The notes below the pieces were generated by a model. That model saw only the letters and a program-made list of their open reading frames with translations, made no database searches and was not told the DNA's origin. The position numbers and the translations under genes are program-made. Positions 22,703 to 32,158 of a stretch of 41,715 nt of DNA are shown here, in pieces; position 1 is the first letter of the stretch; the number at the start of each line of letters is the position of its first letter. The stretch covers positions 1 through 41,715 of the forward strand of contig CAYWKJ010000007.1 of assembly GCA_964459205.1 (NCBI GenBank), read 5' to 3'. The DNA is from JABJMC01 sp964459205 (GTDB taxonomy: Bacteria; Patescibacteriota; Gracilibacteria; UBA1369; UBA12473).

Positions 22703-25105
22703 ATGGCTCTTTTTAAAAATCATGGGGTACTTGGAATTAATGCGCGTAACTTACTTTATATTGGGCCGTATAATGCTCGTAAAGATGTAAAAATGGCGGA
22801 TAGTAAGCTTAAGACTAAGAGTTTTTTAAGTGCTCGTGGAATTCCCGTGCCTCGTTTGTATGGAACTATCCGGAATACAGAGGATTTAGATAAGTATGAT
22901 TTTTCGTCTTTGCCTAGTAATTTTGTAGTAAAACCTAATCGTGGGTTTGGCGGAGAGGGGATTTTGCCGGTTTGGGATCGAAAAGATGGGAGGTACACAT
23001 TGCCGGGTGGCAATGAGATGAGGCAAGAAGAAATGGAAGAGCATATTGCAGATATTTTGGAGGGTAGATTTTCGATTTCAGGGGTTCAGGATATTGCTTT
23101 TTTTGAACAACTTTTGATTTGTGATGAGCGGCTTAGAAAGTTTGCTTATAAAGGATTACCTGATATTAGGGTGGTTCTTTATAAGTTGATTCCGGTAATG
23201 GCCATGCTTCGTTTGCCAACTAAAGCTTCTAAGGGGAAGGGAAATCTTCACCAGGGGGCAATTGGGGTGGGTATTGATATTGCAAAGGGTGTGGCGACGC
23301 ATATTGTGCAGGGTAATCAGATTATTGATGAAGTGCCGGAAGCCGGGGGGATCCGGGGTTTTAAAATTCCATATTGGGAAGATATTTTGCTAATTGCTTC
23401 TAAGGCGCAACTGGCGACTAATTTGGGATATATGGCCGCTGATATTTCGATTGATCAGAGCACAGGTCCAGTTTTGTTGGAGGTTAATGCGCGAGCTGGT
23501 TTAGGAGTGCAGGTGGCGAATCTTGCTCCACTTCGTCAGCGTCTGGAGCGGGTGGAGGGAATTAAAGTCACAAATACGGAAAAAGCAGTTCGTATTGCTA
23601 AGGATATGTTTGGTAATGTTATTGAAAAAGAAATTAAGCATTTAACTGGTATTGAGGTGGTAGGAACGTATGAGCCAGTTAAGATTTTAATGGATACCAA
23701 GCCTTATAGAGTAAATGCTCGTATAAATCCTAATATTGAACGTACCCAGATTGATGAGGATTTTGCTCATAAGATTGGGCTTTTGACGAAAAAGGGAAAG
23801 AAAATTGAGGATTCTTATAAAATTAAGTTTATTTTGGCTGGAAAAAGAGTTCAGACCGCCGCGAGAATCGTAGATTTGTCTACTAAGGATTATAATATGG
23901 TTATTGGGCGACGTGATTTGCAAGGGTTTTTACTTGATCCATCTAAGAAAAAGAATGATGAAGCTGGGGTGCAGGCTTTGGAAAATGTTGAAAAAAGAGG
24001 AGGGGAAAAGCGCATTGAGAGACCACCTGTGACTGCAAAAAAGAATTATCGTGTAATGGATGATTTAATTTGTGATGTCGATAAACAGGTTAAGCTGTTA
24101 CACCATTTGCGTCCAATTAATTTGGCGTCAGAACGTAAAAAGTTTTTGGATGACGAGGTTAAGAATCCGCAGTTTGTTTATCCGGATTTGCGATTTGATC
24201 CCTATGCTTTGCGTGAGCGTTTAGAATCTGTGGAATTAGATGAAACTCCACTTGGGCGTTTGTTCGGCCGTAAGCGTGATGAGGTCTTACAAAAAATTGA
24301 TTTATTGGAACATCGTGGGACAGAGCACTTTATGAATAAATCGGTGATTTTGTTTGGTGAGGCTACGGAGGCTTTGTTGGAGGATGCCCAGGAATATTGG
24401 GAAACTAAACCTTCTAAGCTCCCGCGTGAGATAAACACTATTAGTACGGAGAAAGCTGTTAAAAAGTTTGAAAAGTTCTTTAAAAAGAACAACCTTACAG
24501 ATTGGAAGGTTAAAATTAAGGAGGAAATGGTTTCTGATTGTCTGGCTGGGAAAAAATCAGCCTTTTTTGTGCGAAAGGGGGCAAAGTTTTCTGAAATTCG
24601 TTTTAAGATGCTAATTGCTCATGAAATTCAGACTCACATTTATACAGCAGAAAATGGCAAATCACAGCCTTATCAAATATTTCAACGGGGGACTGGCGGT
24701 TATTTAACAACTCAAGAAGGATTGGCTATTTATAATCAAGAGCAGGTGATTGACACAGTAACAGATAAGCATTTTTGGAATGCGGCTTTGGTTATTTTGA
24801 CGGCAGTGGCCCAGAAGAAGAGTTTTAGAGATGTTTATGAAAAAGCCTTGGAAATGGGTTATGACAAAGAGCGCTCTTTCCGTTTTGCTATGAAATTAAA
24901 GAGGGGGATTGAGGACACTAAAAATCCAGGAGCTTTTACTAAAGATTTGCTTTATTTTCGAGGCAAGCAAATGGTTGAGCAGTTTGTTCAAAATGGTGGT
25001 GATTTACGGCGGCTTTATATTGGGAAAATCGATCTACCATCTTTGGAAGAGATCGAGGAGTTGCCATTTTTACAACAGCCAAAGTTTGTGCCAAATTTTT
25101 ACTAA
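22703..25105 (+). CDS. Fusion of ATP-grasp ligase, degenerate retropepsin-like and DUF1704/MATCAP-like peptidase
   Basis: An 800-residue cytosolic protein with three parts. Residues ~1-290 are an ATP-grasp ligase of the RimK-like type found beside 7TM proteins (FVVKPNRGFGGEGILPVW, ADISIDQSTGPVLLEVNARAG). Residues ~310-415 match the RimK-associated aspartyl (zinc) protease fold: ARINPNIERTQIDEDFAHKIGL, ending MVIGRRDLQGFLLDPSK. The expected DTGA reads NPNI, so this domain is probably inactive. Residues ~450-800 match DUF1704, with HEIQTH (640-645) and QEGLA (671-675), the zinc motifs of MATCAP-type carboxypeptidases. Inference: one protein combines adding and trimming amino acids on a target, coupled to the 7TM partner. 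Confidence 0.8.
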   Translation: MALFKNHGVLGINARNLLYIGPYNARKDVKMADSKLKTKSFLSARGIPVPRLYGTIRNTEDLDKYDFSSLPSNFVVKPNRGFGGEGILPVWDRKDGRYTLPGGNEMRQEEMEEHIADILEGRFSISGVQDIAFFEQLLICDERLRKFAYKGLPDIRVVLYKLIPVMAMLRLPTKASKGKGNLHQGAIGVGIDIAKGVATHIVQGNQIIDEVPEAGGIRGFKIPYWEDILLIASKAQLATNLGYMAADISIDQSTGPVLLEVNARAGLGVQVANLAPLRQRLERVEGIKVTNTEKAVRIAKDMFGNVIEKEIKHLTGIEVVGTYEPVKILMDTKPYRVNARINPNIERTQIDEDFAHKIGLLTKKGKKIEDSYKIKFILAGKRVQTAARIVDLSTKDYNMVIGRRDLQGFLLDPSKKKNDEAGVQALENVEKRGGEKRIERPPVTAKKNYRVMDDLICDVDKQVKLLHHLRPINLASERKKFLDDEVKNPQFVYPDLRFDPYALRERLESVELDETPLGRLFGRKRDEVLQKIDLLEHRGTEHFMNKSVILFGEATEALLEDAQEYWETKPSKLPREINTISTEKAVKKFEKFFKKNNLTDWKVKIKEEMVSDCLAGKKSAFFVRKGAKFSEIRFKMLIAHEIQTHIYTAENGKSQPYQIFQRGTGGYLTTQEGLAIYNQEQVIDTVTDKHFWNAALVILTAVAQKKSFRDVYEKALEMGYDKERSFRFAMKLKRGIEDTKNPGAFTKDLLYFRGKQMVEQFVQNGGDLRRLYIGKIDLPSLEEIEELPFLQQPKFVPNFY

Positions 25106-26109
25106 AGAATCAACATTGCATCACCAAAGCTAAAAAAGCGGTATTTTTTGGCAATTGCTTCTTGGTAGGCGCGATCGATATGGTTTTTATTGGCGAGTGC
25201 GGAGACTAGCATCAAAAGTGTGCTTTTGGGTAGGTGGAAATTAGTGAGAAGGGCATCTACAAATTGAAATTTGTAGCCTGGTGTGATGAAAAGTTCTGTC
25301 TCACCTGAATCGGCAATGAGATGGCCATTTTTGGCGCAAGATTCAAGGACACGGTTCGTGGTAGTCCCAACGCTAATGATTCTTTTATTGGCTTTTTTGG
25401 CGGCATTAAGGGCCGCGGCGGTTTCGGGAGAAAGCGTAAACCATTCAGCGTGCATTTTGTGATCCGCAATATTATCGGCCTTAACTGGTTCAAAGGTGCC
25501 GCGGCCCACATGCAAGGTCACAAAATGTTGCTCGATGCCTTGCTGGCGCAGCTTTTCCAGTAATTCAGCGGTAAAGTGCAATCCAGCGGTTGGGGCGGCC
25601 ACACTGCCGCGATTTTTAGCATATGTGGTTTGGTATTGAGTGGGGGAAGATTGACTGTGTTTGATGTACGGCGGCAAAGGCGTTTCACCGATTTGATCAA
25701 TAATGCGGTTTAGTTTGTTGCCAGTATGTTCAAATTTAATCATCCTTGTTCCGTCTTCATTTATTTGCTCGACTGTGGCCTTAAGTTCTCTAAATCGAAT
25801 TTTTGCCCCTTTTTTAAATCTTTTTCCAGGTTTAACTAAGCATTCCCAAACTCCTTTAGTCGCCTCTTGATGAAGTAAGATTTCAACTGTTTTTCCGTCA
25901 ATTGTTCCATGTAATCTGGCTGGGAATACTTTTGTTTCATTAAAAACTAATACATCATCTGGACTTAGTATTTTTGGTAAATCATAAATATGGCGATGCT
26001 CAATTAAATCATTTTTAAGAACCATTAAGCGCGCCTTGTCTCGATTGGGGAGAGGATCTTGCGCAATTAGTTCTTCCGGAAGATGGTAATCAAAATCTGC
26101 GGTTTTCAT
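25102..26109 (-). CDS. queA: S-adenosylmethionine:tRNA ribosyltransferase-isomerase
   Basis: A 335-residue enzyme converting preQ1 in tRNA to epoxyqueuosine using the ribosyl part of SAM. Family motifs are present: FDYHLPEELIAQDPLPNRDKARL at the start, VLVFNETKVFPARLHG, GSVAAPTAGLHFT, HVGRGTFEPV, HAEWF, VGTTTNRVLES and LLTNFHLPKSTLLMLVSA. Length is normal. No other queuosine gene is in the window. It lies 20 nt after the PP2C gene on the same strand and overlaps the convergent ATP-grasp gene by 4 nt. Confidence 0.97.
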   Translation of the reverse strand: MKTADFDYHLPEELIAQDPLPNRDKARLMVLKNDLIEHRHIYDLPKILSPDDVLVFNETKVFPARLHGTIDGKTVEILLHQEATKGVWECLVKPGKRFKKGAKIRFRELKATVEQINEDGTRMIKFEHTGNKLNRIIDQIGETPLPPYIKHSQSSPTQYQTTYAKNRGSVAAPTAGLHFTAELLEKLRQQGIEQHFVTLHVGRGTFEPVKADNIADHKMHAEWFTLSPETAAALNAAKKANKRIISVGTTTNRVLESCAKNGHLIADSGETELFITPGYKFQFVDALLTNFHLPKSTLLMLVSALANKNHIDRAYQEAIAKKYRFFSFGDAMLIL

Positions 26110-26129
26110 GCTCCTATTCTATCGGAGCT

Positions 26130-27302
26130 CTATTCTGTACTCAATCCGGATTCTTTGGCTTCTTCACCTTCATAGTTTACTAGGCTTTCTTGCTCTTCTT
26201 CAGCCCACTGAGTTTTCTCGGCTTCAGTGGTTGGTTTTTCACCATGTCGGATTACAATTAAGGTCATATCATCTTGCTGAATTGTGTCGCCGATAAAGTG
26301 AGTAACCTCAGTAGAAATGCGTTGAAAGAGCTCAGCCGCTGAGGTTGCATTTGGAGCGTTTTTTTCGATTATTTTTACTAGTTTTTGTTCTTCAAACATT
26401 TCTCCTTCAAGATTGCGCGACTCAGTAATCCCATCAGTGTAAAGAACAATAAAGTCACCCTCATTAAAGTTAATATTTTGTTCTTTGAGTAATTTTTCAT
26501 TATCCGGCACCATTCCGAGGGCTATTCCTCCTGCTTTGCTATTTTCTACGGTTTTATCAAGCGCTTTGTAGTGAATAATTGTTTCATGCCCAGCGCCTGT
26601 GAACTTCATTTCTTTAGTTTGATGTATCCAGCGCATCATAATCATGGTCATGAACATGGTGCTTTGAATACGCGGTTTTAGATATTTATTAACTTGAGTT
26701 AGTAGTTGATGAGAATTTTCAACCATATCAGCGAAAGTGTGAAGTAGAGTGTCTACAATCATCATAACTAGACCTGATGGGACTCCATGCCCTGTTACGT
26801 CCCCAATGTACATAAAAGTTTGCTCACCCTTAGTGATGAAATCAAAACTATCACCTCCAATTTCAGCAGCCGGACGAGTTTTGGCAATAATATCTAGGCC
26901 GGGAATGCTAGGAGCTGATTCTGGCAATAGATCTTGTTGAATTTTTTGGGCAATATTAAGTTCTGAGGAAATTCGACGATGGTCTTTGATATCCGTTGAA
27001 ACTCGTTCAAGGCTACTAGTAATGGCGTTAAATGAATGTGCAATCACCCCAATTTCGTCAACTTTTTTAGTATAAATGCGATTATATTTTTTCCCTGTTA
27101 AAAGTGCTTTGAATTCGCGTAGGATTTTATTTAGTGGACGACTAACTAGTAGAAAGAAAATTAGCAAATTTAAAATTCCTACGGTAATTAAAATAGCCCA
27201 GCTATAATTTGGCCATAGCAGCACGCTAGTTACCGCGTTTCCTGCTACGAGGATTTCTAATAGGAAGAACTTTATTACTAATTTTTTACGAACAGTTTTC
27301 AT
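26130..27302 (-). CDS. Membrane PP2C-type phosphatase (RsbU/SpoIIE family) with HAMP domain
   Basis: A 390-residue protein. Two membrane helices (about 8-27 and 33-54) are followed by a HAMP-like linker (LNKILREFKALLTGKKYNRIYTKKVDEIGVIAHSFN), a short coiled coil with IAQKIQQDLLPE, and the PP2C_SIGMA domain (about 130-355). Metal-binding Asp motifs are GGDSFDF, YIGDVTGHG, LYTDGITE and QQDDMTLI. It lacks a periplasmic sensor domain. The acidic C-terminal tail is extra. Such phosphatases dephosphorylate STAS anti-anti-sigma proteins; a STAS protein and its kinase are encoded at 34850-35786. It overlaps the end of the NTT-like gene by 17 nt, indicating coupled translation. Confidence 0.92.
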   Translation of the reverse strand: MKTVRKKLVIKFFLLEILVAGNAVTSVLLWPNYSWAILITVGILNLLIFFLLVSRPLNKILREFKALLTGKKYNRIYTKKVDEIGVIAHSFNAITSSLERVSTDIKDHRRISSELNIAQKIQQDLLPESAPSIPGLDIIAKTRPAAEIGGDSFDFITKGEQTFMYIGDVTGHGVPSGLVMMIVDTLLHTFADMVENSHQLLTQVNKYLKPRIQSTMFMTMIMMRWIHQTKEMKFTGAGHETIIHYKALDKTVENSKAGGIALGMVPDNEKLLKEQNINFNEGDFIVLYTDGITESRNLEGEMFEEQKLVKIIEKNAPNATSAAELFQRISTEVTHFIGDTIQQDDMTLIVIRHGEKPTTEAEKTQWAEEEQESLVNYEGEEAKESGLSTE

Positions 27303-29814
27303 AAGCGGGTTCTTTATTTGGTTGCCCTTTTTGCTTGGTTTTTATTAGTTGTTCAATTTTGTAGACTTCATGGTGTTCATCCACCATAGAATAAGCTTGT
27401 TTAAGTTTTTCTAAGGTTGGAATGTCGAGATCAAATAAGCTTTCGGCTTTTGCTTCTTCTAGGATGTCATTGATGTATTCAGAGATGCGTATATGAGCTA
27501 AATGCTCCACGCTTTCTACTAACCCCGAGGAGAGAGTGCGGATGAATTTGCGCGTTCTATGCGCTGATTCATGTTCTTCTTTGATCATGAATTCAACTAA
27601 ATGTGGAATGGCAGCGGGGTGATTTAGCTGACCAATAGAATAAGCTGCTTTTTTGCGGACTTCTTGGTCGCTAGACGCTAGATGTTTGATTAAATAGGGG
27701 AGGTCTTTTTTGATTTTGATTTTTCCAATAGTGTAAATAGCGGCCAGGATGGAGTTTTTTTTCTTACTTGCTTTTATTTGATCTAGATAATGTTTAAGAG
27801 TTTTTCGTAGTTTTTTAAATTGCCAGAGTGTCACAATGGCTTCGCCGCGTAGAGTATGATTTTTATGATCAAGATATTCTGTGATGTAGTGAGTGATACT
27901 TCGATCTTTGAATGATCCACAAGCTCGGATAGCTGCCCGTTGGACGGTTTCATCGCCTTCTTGTAATACGCTGATTAGAAATGGTATAAGTTCGTGATCA
28001 TCGAATTTAGCTAAAAGTTGTATGCACCCAGTACGCACACTGGAAGAGGTTTCGTTTAAGAAAAGATTTTTAATAGTTTGCTTAGCGTGATGTTTGGTAA
28101 AAGTTTGTTTTCGTAGGGATTGTTTAAGATTCTTAAAATTGTTTAAAGCTTCAATGGCTGCTAGTCGTACAGTTGGGTGTTTATCTTCTAAGACATTTAA
28201 AATATCTGGGATGGTTTGTGGTTCTTGGCGAAGGCTAAGAGTTTCTAAAATACGTCGCTTAATTTCGGTTTTTTCTTTAGCGTTATTCAAGAACTTTACC
28301 AGGAGAGCGCTTTCAATTTGGTGCCCTTTTTGACCAAGAATTTCAATAGCATTAATGCGGGTATGGATCTCTTGATCGCTGCCAAGATTACGGTAAGAGA
28401 TTGCTGTGTATTGTTTGTGTAGCCTATAGATACGAAGCGACATCAGGGCTGCAATAAGGATCATGCATAGGTTGATAGCAATGGTTTCAGTGCCTGCTTT
28501 ATGAAAAGTTTGTAAGACGTATAAAAGGCCAAATGCTAGAATCGCTCCAAAAGGTTTTATAAAGCCTTCCATGAGTTCTTTTATTTGATCGCGCATGGAT
28601 TCGGCAATAGCGTAATAAGATGAATGATAAGCATTGCGGAATATGCCAGTGGTGATTTCGAATCCACTTCGTCCAATCGAGGCTGACAAGAAGTTGAAAT
28701 TAACAGTCATTCCGACCAAATTGATTAGGGTTAGGAGAGGATGAAGAAGTAATGTACTGACGATTCCTAAGCTATTTAAAATGCGAGAGGTAACAAAAAT
28801 TTGGACTAATAAGCTCCCAGCCGAAAAGATTACTTGGAGCATCCCTAATTTTTGAGTTAATTCGTTTTCTAGCGTCATTTCATGGCCTGCTGCTACTGCT
28901 GGCACGGCTGCGGCTTCAGTCCCGACCGCTTTTACATCTATGAGGGAAACCTGAAGACTTGTTTCGGGTTGATATCCCGTGACTTCAAAAGCAATTGGAT
29001 TATGTTGTGACACAACCTCTTCTTGAATTGCTTTTGTGTATTGGTATTCAAACAAGTACATCATCATAAATTGGAGCATTACGATGATTAGTACCCCCTG
29101 TAAAAATGGTATTTTGCGTATTTTTTTACAGCCTTTTAGTAGATTAGGGATTGCTAATTGGCGGCGTGTTTTTTTCTTGTTTTCTTGTTTTTGAACTCGA
29201 ATGCTGGGAACTTTTTTGCTAAAAGAATGAGCCCCCATTAGGGTCGGAACAATCAAGAAGATTGCAATAATCCAGAGGTAAATAAATTTATATGCTGGCA
29301 GGAACCCAGATAAAATACCGATTAGTAAACCACCGATAATACCGCCAATAGTTTCTGAAGTTGCCACGAGCGGAAAGGTTCTTTGGCTTTCTAACGGCGA
29401 AAATAAATCCTCTGTGAAGAGTGTGATTAAGATATGTAATTGTGAAATTAAGATGGATTGTGCCATTAAAAGTATCCCAAAGAAGGCCAAATCACTGGTA
29501 TAGGCAAATAAGGTTGATAACAGGAGTAATCCAATGGCCGCCAGGGTCGTGAAAAAGATCAGAACTCCGTGCGAAATCTTGCGCAGGAGGTGGCTGAATA
29601 TGATTGTGCCCATCATTATCATCAGGGCATTTAATACAAACAAATAAGGCAAATACTCGACTCCAATTCGATTAATAAACATGGCGATCGTTACAGTCCA
29701 ACCCATTACAAAACCGGCTCGTAAAAACAGGTTTAGACTCCACGCGATAATGATGCGTGGCCATTCGTTTTTACCGACGTTTAGAATGCGATTTAGAAAC
29801 GATACAGACTTCAT
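27286..29814 (-). CDS. ATP/ADP translocase-like (NTT/MFS) transporter fused to HEAT repeats
   Basis: An 842-residue protein. The N-terminal half (about 20-460) has about 10-12 membrane helices in the layout of the NTT/TLC nucleotide transporter family within the MFS fold (WPRIIIAWSLNLFLRAGF at the start; EDLFSPLESQRTFPLVATSETIGGIIGG). A loop in the middle (about 265-315) is probably external. The C-terminal half (about 470-790) is a cytosolic array of HEAT-like repeats, e.g. VRLAAIEALNNF, VQRAAIRACGSF, LRGEAIVTLWQF, VRKKAAYSIGQL. NTT proteins exchange ATP/ADP or import nucleotides, but the substrate cannot be read from this sequence. It is translationally coupled with the PP2C gene. Confidence 0.72.
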   Translation of the reverse strand: MKSVSFLNRILNVGKNEWPRIIIAWSLNLFLRAGFVMGWTVTIAMFINRIGVEYLPYLFVLNALMIMMGTIIFSHLLRKISHGVLIFFTTLAAIGLLLLSTLFAYTSDLAFFGILLMAQSILISQLHILITLFTEDLFSPLESQRTFPLVATSETIGGIIGGLLIGILSGFLPAYKFIYLWIIAIFLIVPTLMGAHSFSKKVPSIRVQKQENKKKTRRQLAIPNLLKGCKKIRKIPFLQGVLIIVMLQFMMMYLFEYQYTKAIQEEVVSQHNPIAFEVTGYQPETSLQVSLIDVKAVGTEAAAVPAVAAGHEMTLENELTQKLGMLQVIFSAGSLLVQIFVTSRILNSLGIVSTLLLHPLLTLINLVGMTVNFNFLSASIGRSGFEITTGIFRNAYHSSYYAIAESMRDQIKELMEGFIKPFGAILAFGLLYVLQTFHKAGTETIAINLCMILIAALMSLRIYRLHKQYTAISYRNLGSDQEIHTRINAIEILGQKGHQIESALLVKFLNNAKEKTEIKRRILETLSLRQEPQTIPDILNVLEDKHPTVRLAAIEALNNFKNLKQSLRKQTFTKHHAKQTIKNLFLNETSSSVRTGCIQLLAKFDDHELIPFLISVLQEGDETVQRAAIRACGSFKDRSITHYITEYLDHKNHTLRGEAIVTLWQFKKLRKTLKHYLDQIKASKKKNSILAAIYTIGKIKIKKDLPYLIKHLASSDQEVRKKAAYSIGQLNHPAAIPHLVEFMIKEEHESAHRTRKFIRTLSSGLVESVEHLAHIRISEYINDILEEAKAESLFDLDIPTLEKLKQAYSMVDEHHEVYKIEQLIKTKQKGQPNKEPAYENCS

Positions 29815-29854
29815 TGTTTTTTTATTTTGGTTTTAGATGCACTTATATCAGCCT

Positions 29855-29883
29855 ATTATACCAGATCTAACAGGTTAAGTAAA
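29855..29883 (-). promoter_or_regulatory. Promoter of the NTT-HEAT/PP2C/queA unit
   Basis: Minus strand: -35 TTTACT (29883-29878), 17-nt spacer, -10 TATAAT (29860-29855) preceded by TGG (extended -10). The start near 29848 leaves about 34 nt to the ATG at 29814. Confidence 0.8.
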
Positions 29884-29886
29884 GGG

Positions 29887-30924
29887 TTAGGTGATCTTAA
29901 TATCAACCCATAAGTCGTTTTTTATAAGTTGGGAGGTTTTTTTTATGTAATTTGAGGCTGTTATTGTTGGGAATTTTTGATGATTGGCGAGTTGGGGAGT
30001 ATAGATAGTAGTTAGTTGGTCGACGAGGTTATTTTTAAGGAAGCTAGCGCTTATTTTTTCGCCGCCTTCCACTAAAATGCTGCCAATATTTTGAGCGAAA
30101 AGCTGCTTAAGTAAATCTGATAAATCAATTTGCCCTTTGTTATTTGCTTGGCAAGTGAGTAATTTTACATTTGGCGGGTATTTTTGATTAGATTTTTGTT
30201 TGGTGGTGGCTAAGATGGTCTGTCCTGGCTGCGTGAGAAGGGCGGCATTTTGTGGTGTACGTAACTGGCTGTCTAAAACGATTCTTAAAGGATTTTCTCC
30301 TGTTGTGTGGCGGACTGTTAAAGATGGATTGTCATTAAGAATTGTTTGTATGCCTACTAAAACTGCATCGTATTGTGCTCGTAACCTATGGACTTTTTGA
30401 TTGCTGGCGGAATTTGTTAGGGGGGTTGTTGCTAAAAAACCATCTAATGTTGAGGCGTTTTTTAGATGAATAAATGGGCGTTTTTGAGTTGTTTGAGTTA
30501 AGTAAATTGCGTTAAGTTCTTCGGTTATTTTGGTTGGCAAATGGGTGACCGTGACATTGTTTTCTCTAAGAAATTTAATCCCTTTACCGCTTACTTTTGG
30601 GTTTGGATCTTTTAAAGCATAAAAAACATGTGAAATTTTGTTTTGTAAAATTGCGTTAGTGCATGGTGGGGTTTTGCCATGATGACAACAGGGTTCAAGT
30701 GTGACGTAAAGAGTTGAGTTTTCAGGGTTGTTAGCGTTGTTTAAGGCTTGTATTTCGGCGTGTGGCGTTCCATAGGCTTGGTGGTACCCTTTACCAATCA
30801 TTTTTTTGTCTTTGACTAAAATTGCGCCGACCATTGGATTTGGGAAAACTTTGCGAGCTGCTTTGTAAGCTAATTTAGCAGCGTTATTCATCCAAATTGT
30901 GTGGTGTTCCTCCATGTTAGACAT
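29887..30924 (-). CDS. ribD: Bifunctional riboflavin biosynthesis deaminase/reductase
   Basis: A 345-residue enzyme. The N-terminal cytidine-deaminase-like domain (about 1-145) deaminates the GTP-derived pyrimidine: zinc ligands HAE (GTPHAEIQAL) and PCCHHGKTPPC. The C-terminal reductase domain (about 150-345) reduces the ribosyl side chain: KNASTLDG, VLVGIQTILNDNPSLTVR, ILVEGG. ATG at 30924 overlaps the end of ribBA by 8 nt, so translation is coupled. ribE and ribH are not in the window. Confidence 0.96.
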   Translation of the reverse strand: MSNMEEHHTIWMNNAAKLAYKAARKVFPNPMVGAILVKDKKMIGKGYHQAYGTPHAEIQALNNANNPENSTLYVTLEPCCHHGKTPPCTNAILQNKISHVFYALKDPNPKVSGKGIKFLRENNVTVTHLPTKITEELNAIYLTQTTQKRPFIHLKNASTLDGFLATTPLTNSASNQKVHRLRAQYDAVLVGIQTILNDNPSLTVRHTTGENPLRIVLDSQLRTPQNAALLTQPGQTILATTKQKSNQKYPPNVKLLTCQANNKGQIDLSDLLKQLFAQNIGSILVEGGEKISASFLKNNLVDQLTTIYTPQLANHQKFPTITASNYIKKTSQLIKNDLWVDIKIT

Positions 30925-32158
30925 TTTTGAGGATGTGTCCCATTTTTTCTTTTTTTGTTTTTAAATAGCGCTTATTTCTATTTTGTGATTTAGATTCAAT
31001 GGGAATGCGCTTGGTTATTTGAAGTCCATATCCTTCTAATCCGATGAGTTTTTTAGGATTATTGGTGAGGAGATGAATGGTTGTGAGCCCTAAATCAGTT
31101 AATATTTGGGCACCAATACCATAATGTCTGAGGTCGGCCGGGAATCCTAACTCTTCGTTGGCCTCTACGGTGTCCATGCCGTTTTTTTGTAGTTCATAGG
31201 CTTTTAATTTATTTATTAGGCCAATTCCTCGTCCTTCTTGGCGCATGTATAAAACAACGCCGGTTCCTTTTTTGTTGATAAGATCCATGGCTTTATTAAG
31301 TTGTGAATTACAATCACAGTGCAGAGAGTCAAAAATATCACCGGTCATGCATTCGGAATGAGCACGTACTAAAACGTTTTTTTTGCCTTTAACTTGGCCG
31401 CGTACTAAAGCGACATGTTCTGTGTTGTGAATTTTTTCTTTGTAAACCATGACTTTAAAGTCCCCATGCGTTGTTTCTAGTTCTGTTTCAACCATTTTTT
31501 CAACTAGGATTTCGTTTTTGCGGCGATGCTGAATTAAATCTTCGATGGAGATTATTTTTAAGTCATGTTTTTTTGCAAATTTAAGTAGATCGGGAAGACG
31601 TGCCATTTCACCGTTGTCCTTGATTATTTCGCAGATTACACCGCCTGGTCGTAACCCTGCTAGTTTGGCTAAATCTACAGCGGCTTCGGTGTGTCCTGCT
31701 CGTACTAAAACTCCGCCGCTGGCGGCGCGAACTGGGAAAATATGCCCTGGACGATATAAATCGGTTGGTTTACATTTTTCATTAATTGCCGTGAGAATGG
31801 TGGTTGCTCTGTCTTGAGCGGAAATACCGGTTGAAGTTCCTTTTTTAGAATCAATGGAGACCGTAAAATTACAACGTGTTTTTTCGGTATTATTCATGCT
31901 CATTGGTGGCAGCTCTAGCTGGTCTGCAATTTTCCCTTCAATGGGCATGCAAATTAGGCCACGGCCCTCTTTGGCAAAGAAATTAATGGCTTCGGGTGTT
32001 ACTTTTTCTGCAGCCATGATTAAATCACCCTCGTTTTCACGATCTTCATCATCAACAACGATGACAAATTGTCCCTGCTTAATGGCTTTTAAAGCCTCAG
32101 GAATGGAGTTAAACGTCGTAGCGTTCACTAATAGGGGATTAAGATCCGAGACGAACAA
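30917..32158 (-). CDS. ribBA: Bifunctional DHBP synthase / GTP cyclohydrolase II
   Basis: A 413-residue fusion making both riboflavin precursors. RibB part (about 15-215): VVDDEDRENEGDLIMAAE with the acidic metal site, RPGHIFPVRA, AGHTEAAVDLA. RibA part (about 220-400): RAHSECMTGDIFDSLHCDC, whose three Cys are zinc ligands, then YMRQEGRGIGL and LTNNPKKL. The frame begins with TTG at 32158, overlapping tsf by 20 nt; a GTG at 32128, 10 nt after the tsf stop, gives a more usual RibB start and is a real alternative. It lies between tsf and ribD. Confidence 0.95.
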   Translation of the reverse strand: MFVSDLNPLLVNATTFNSIPEALKAIKQGQFVIVVDDEDRENEGDLIMAAEKVTPEAINFFAKEGRGLICMPIEGKIADQLELPPMSMNNTEKTRCNFTVSIDSKKGTSTGISAQDRATTILTAINEKCKPTDLYRPGHIFPVRAASGGVLVRAGHTEAAVDLAKLAGLRPGGVICEIIKDNGEMARLPDLLKFAKKHDLKIISIEDLIQHRRKNEILVEKMVETELETTHGDFKVMVYKEKIHNTEHVALVRGQVKGKKNVLVRAHSECMTGDIFDSLHCDCNSQLNKAMDLINKKGTGVVLYMRQEGRGIGLINKLKAYELQKNGMDTVEANEELGFPADLRHYGIGAQILTDLGLTTIHLLTNNPKKLIGLEGYGLQITKRIPIESKSQNRNKRYLKTKKEKMGHILKNV

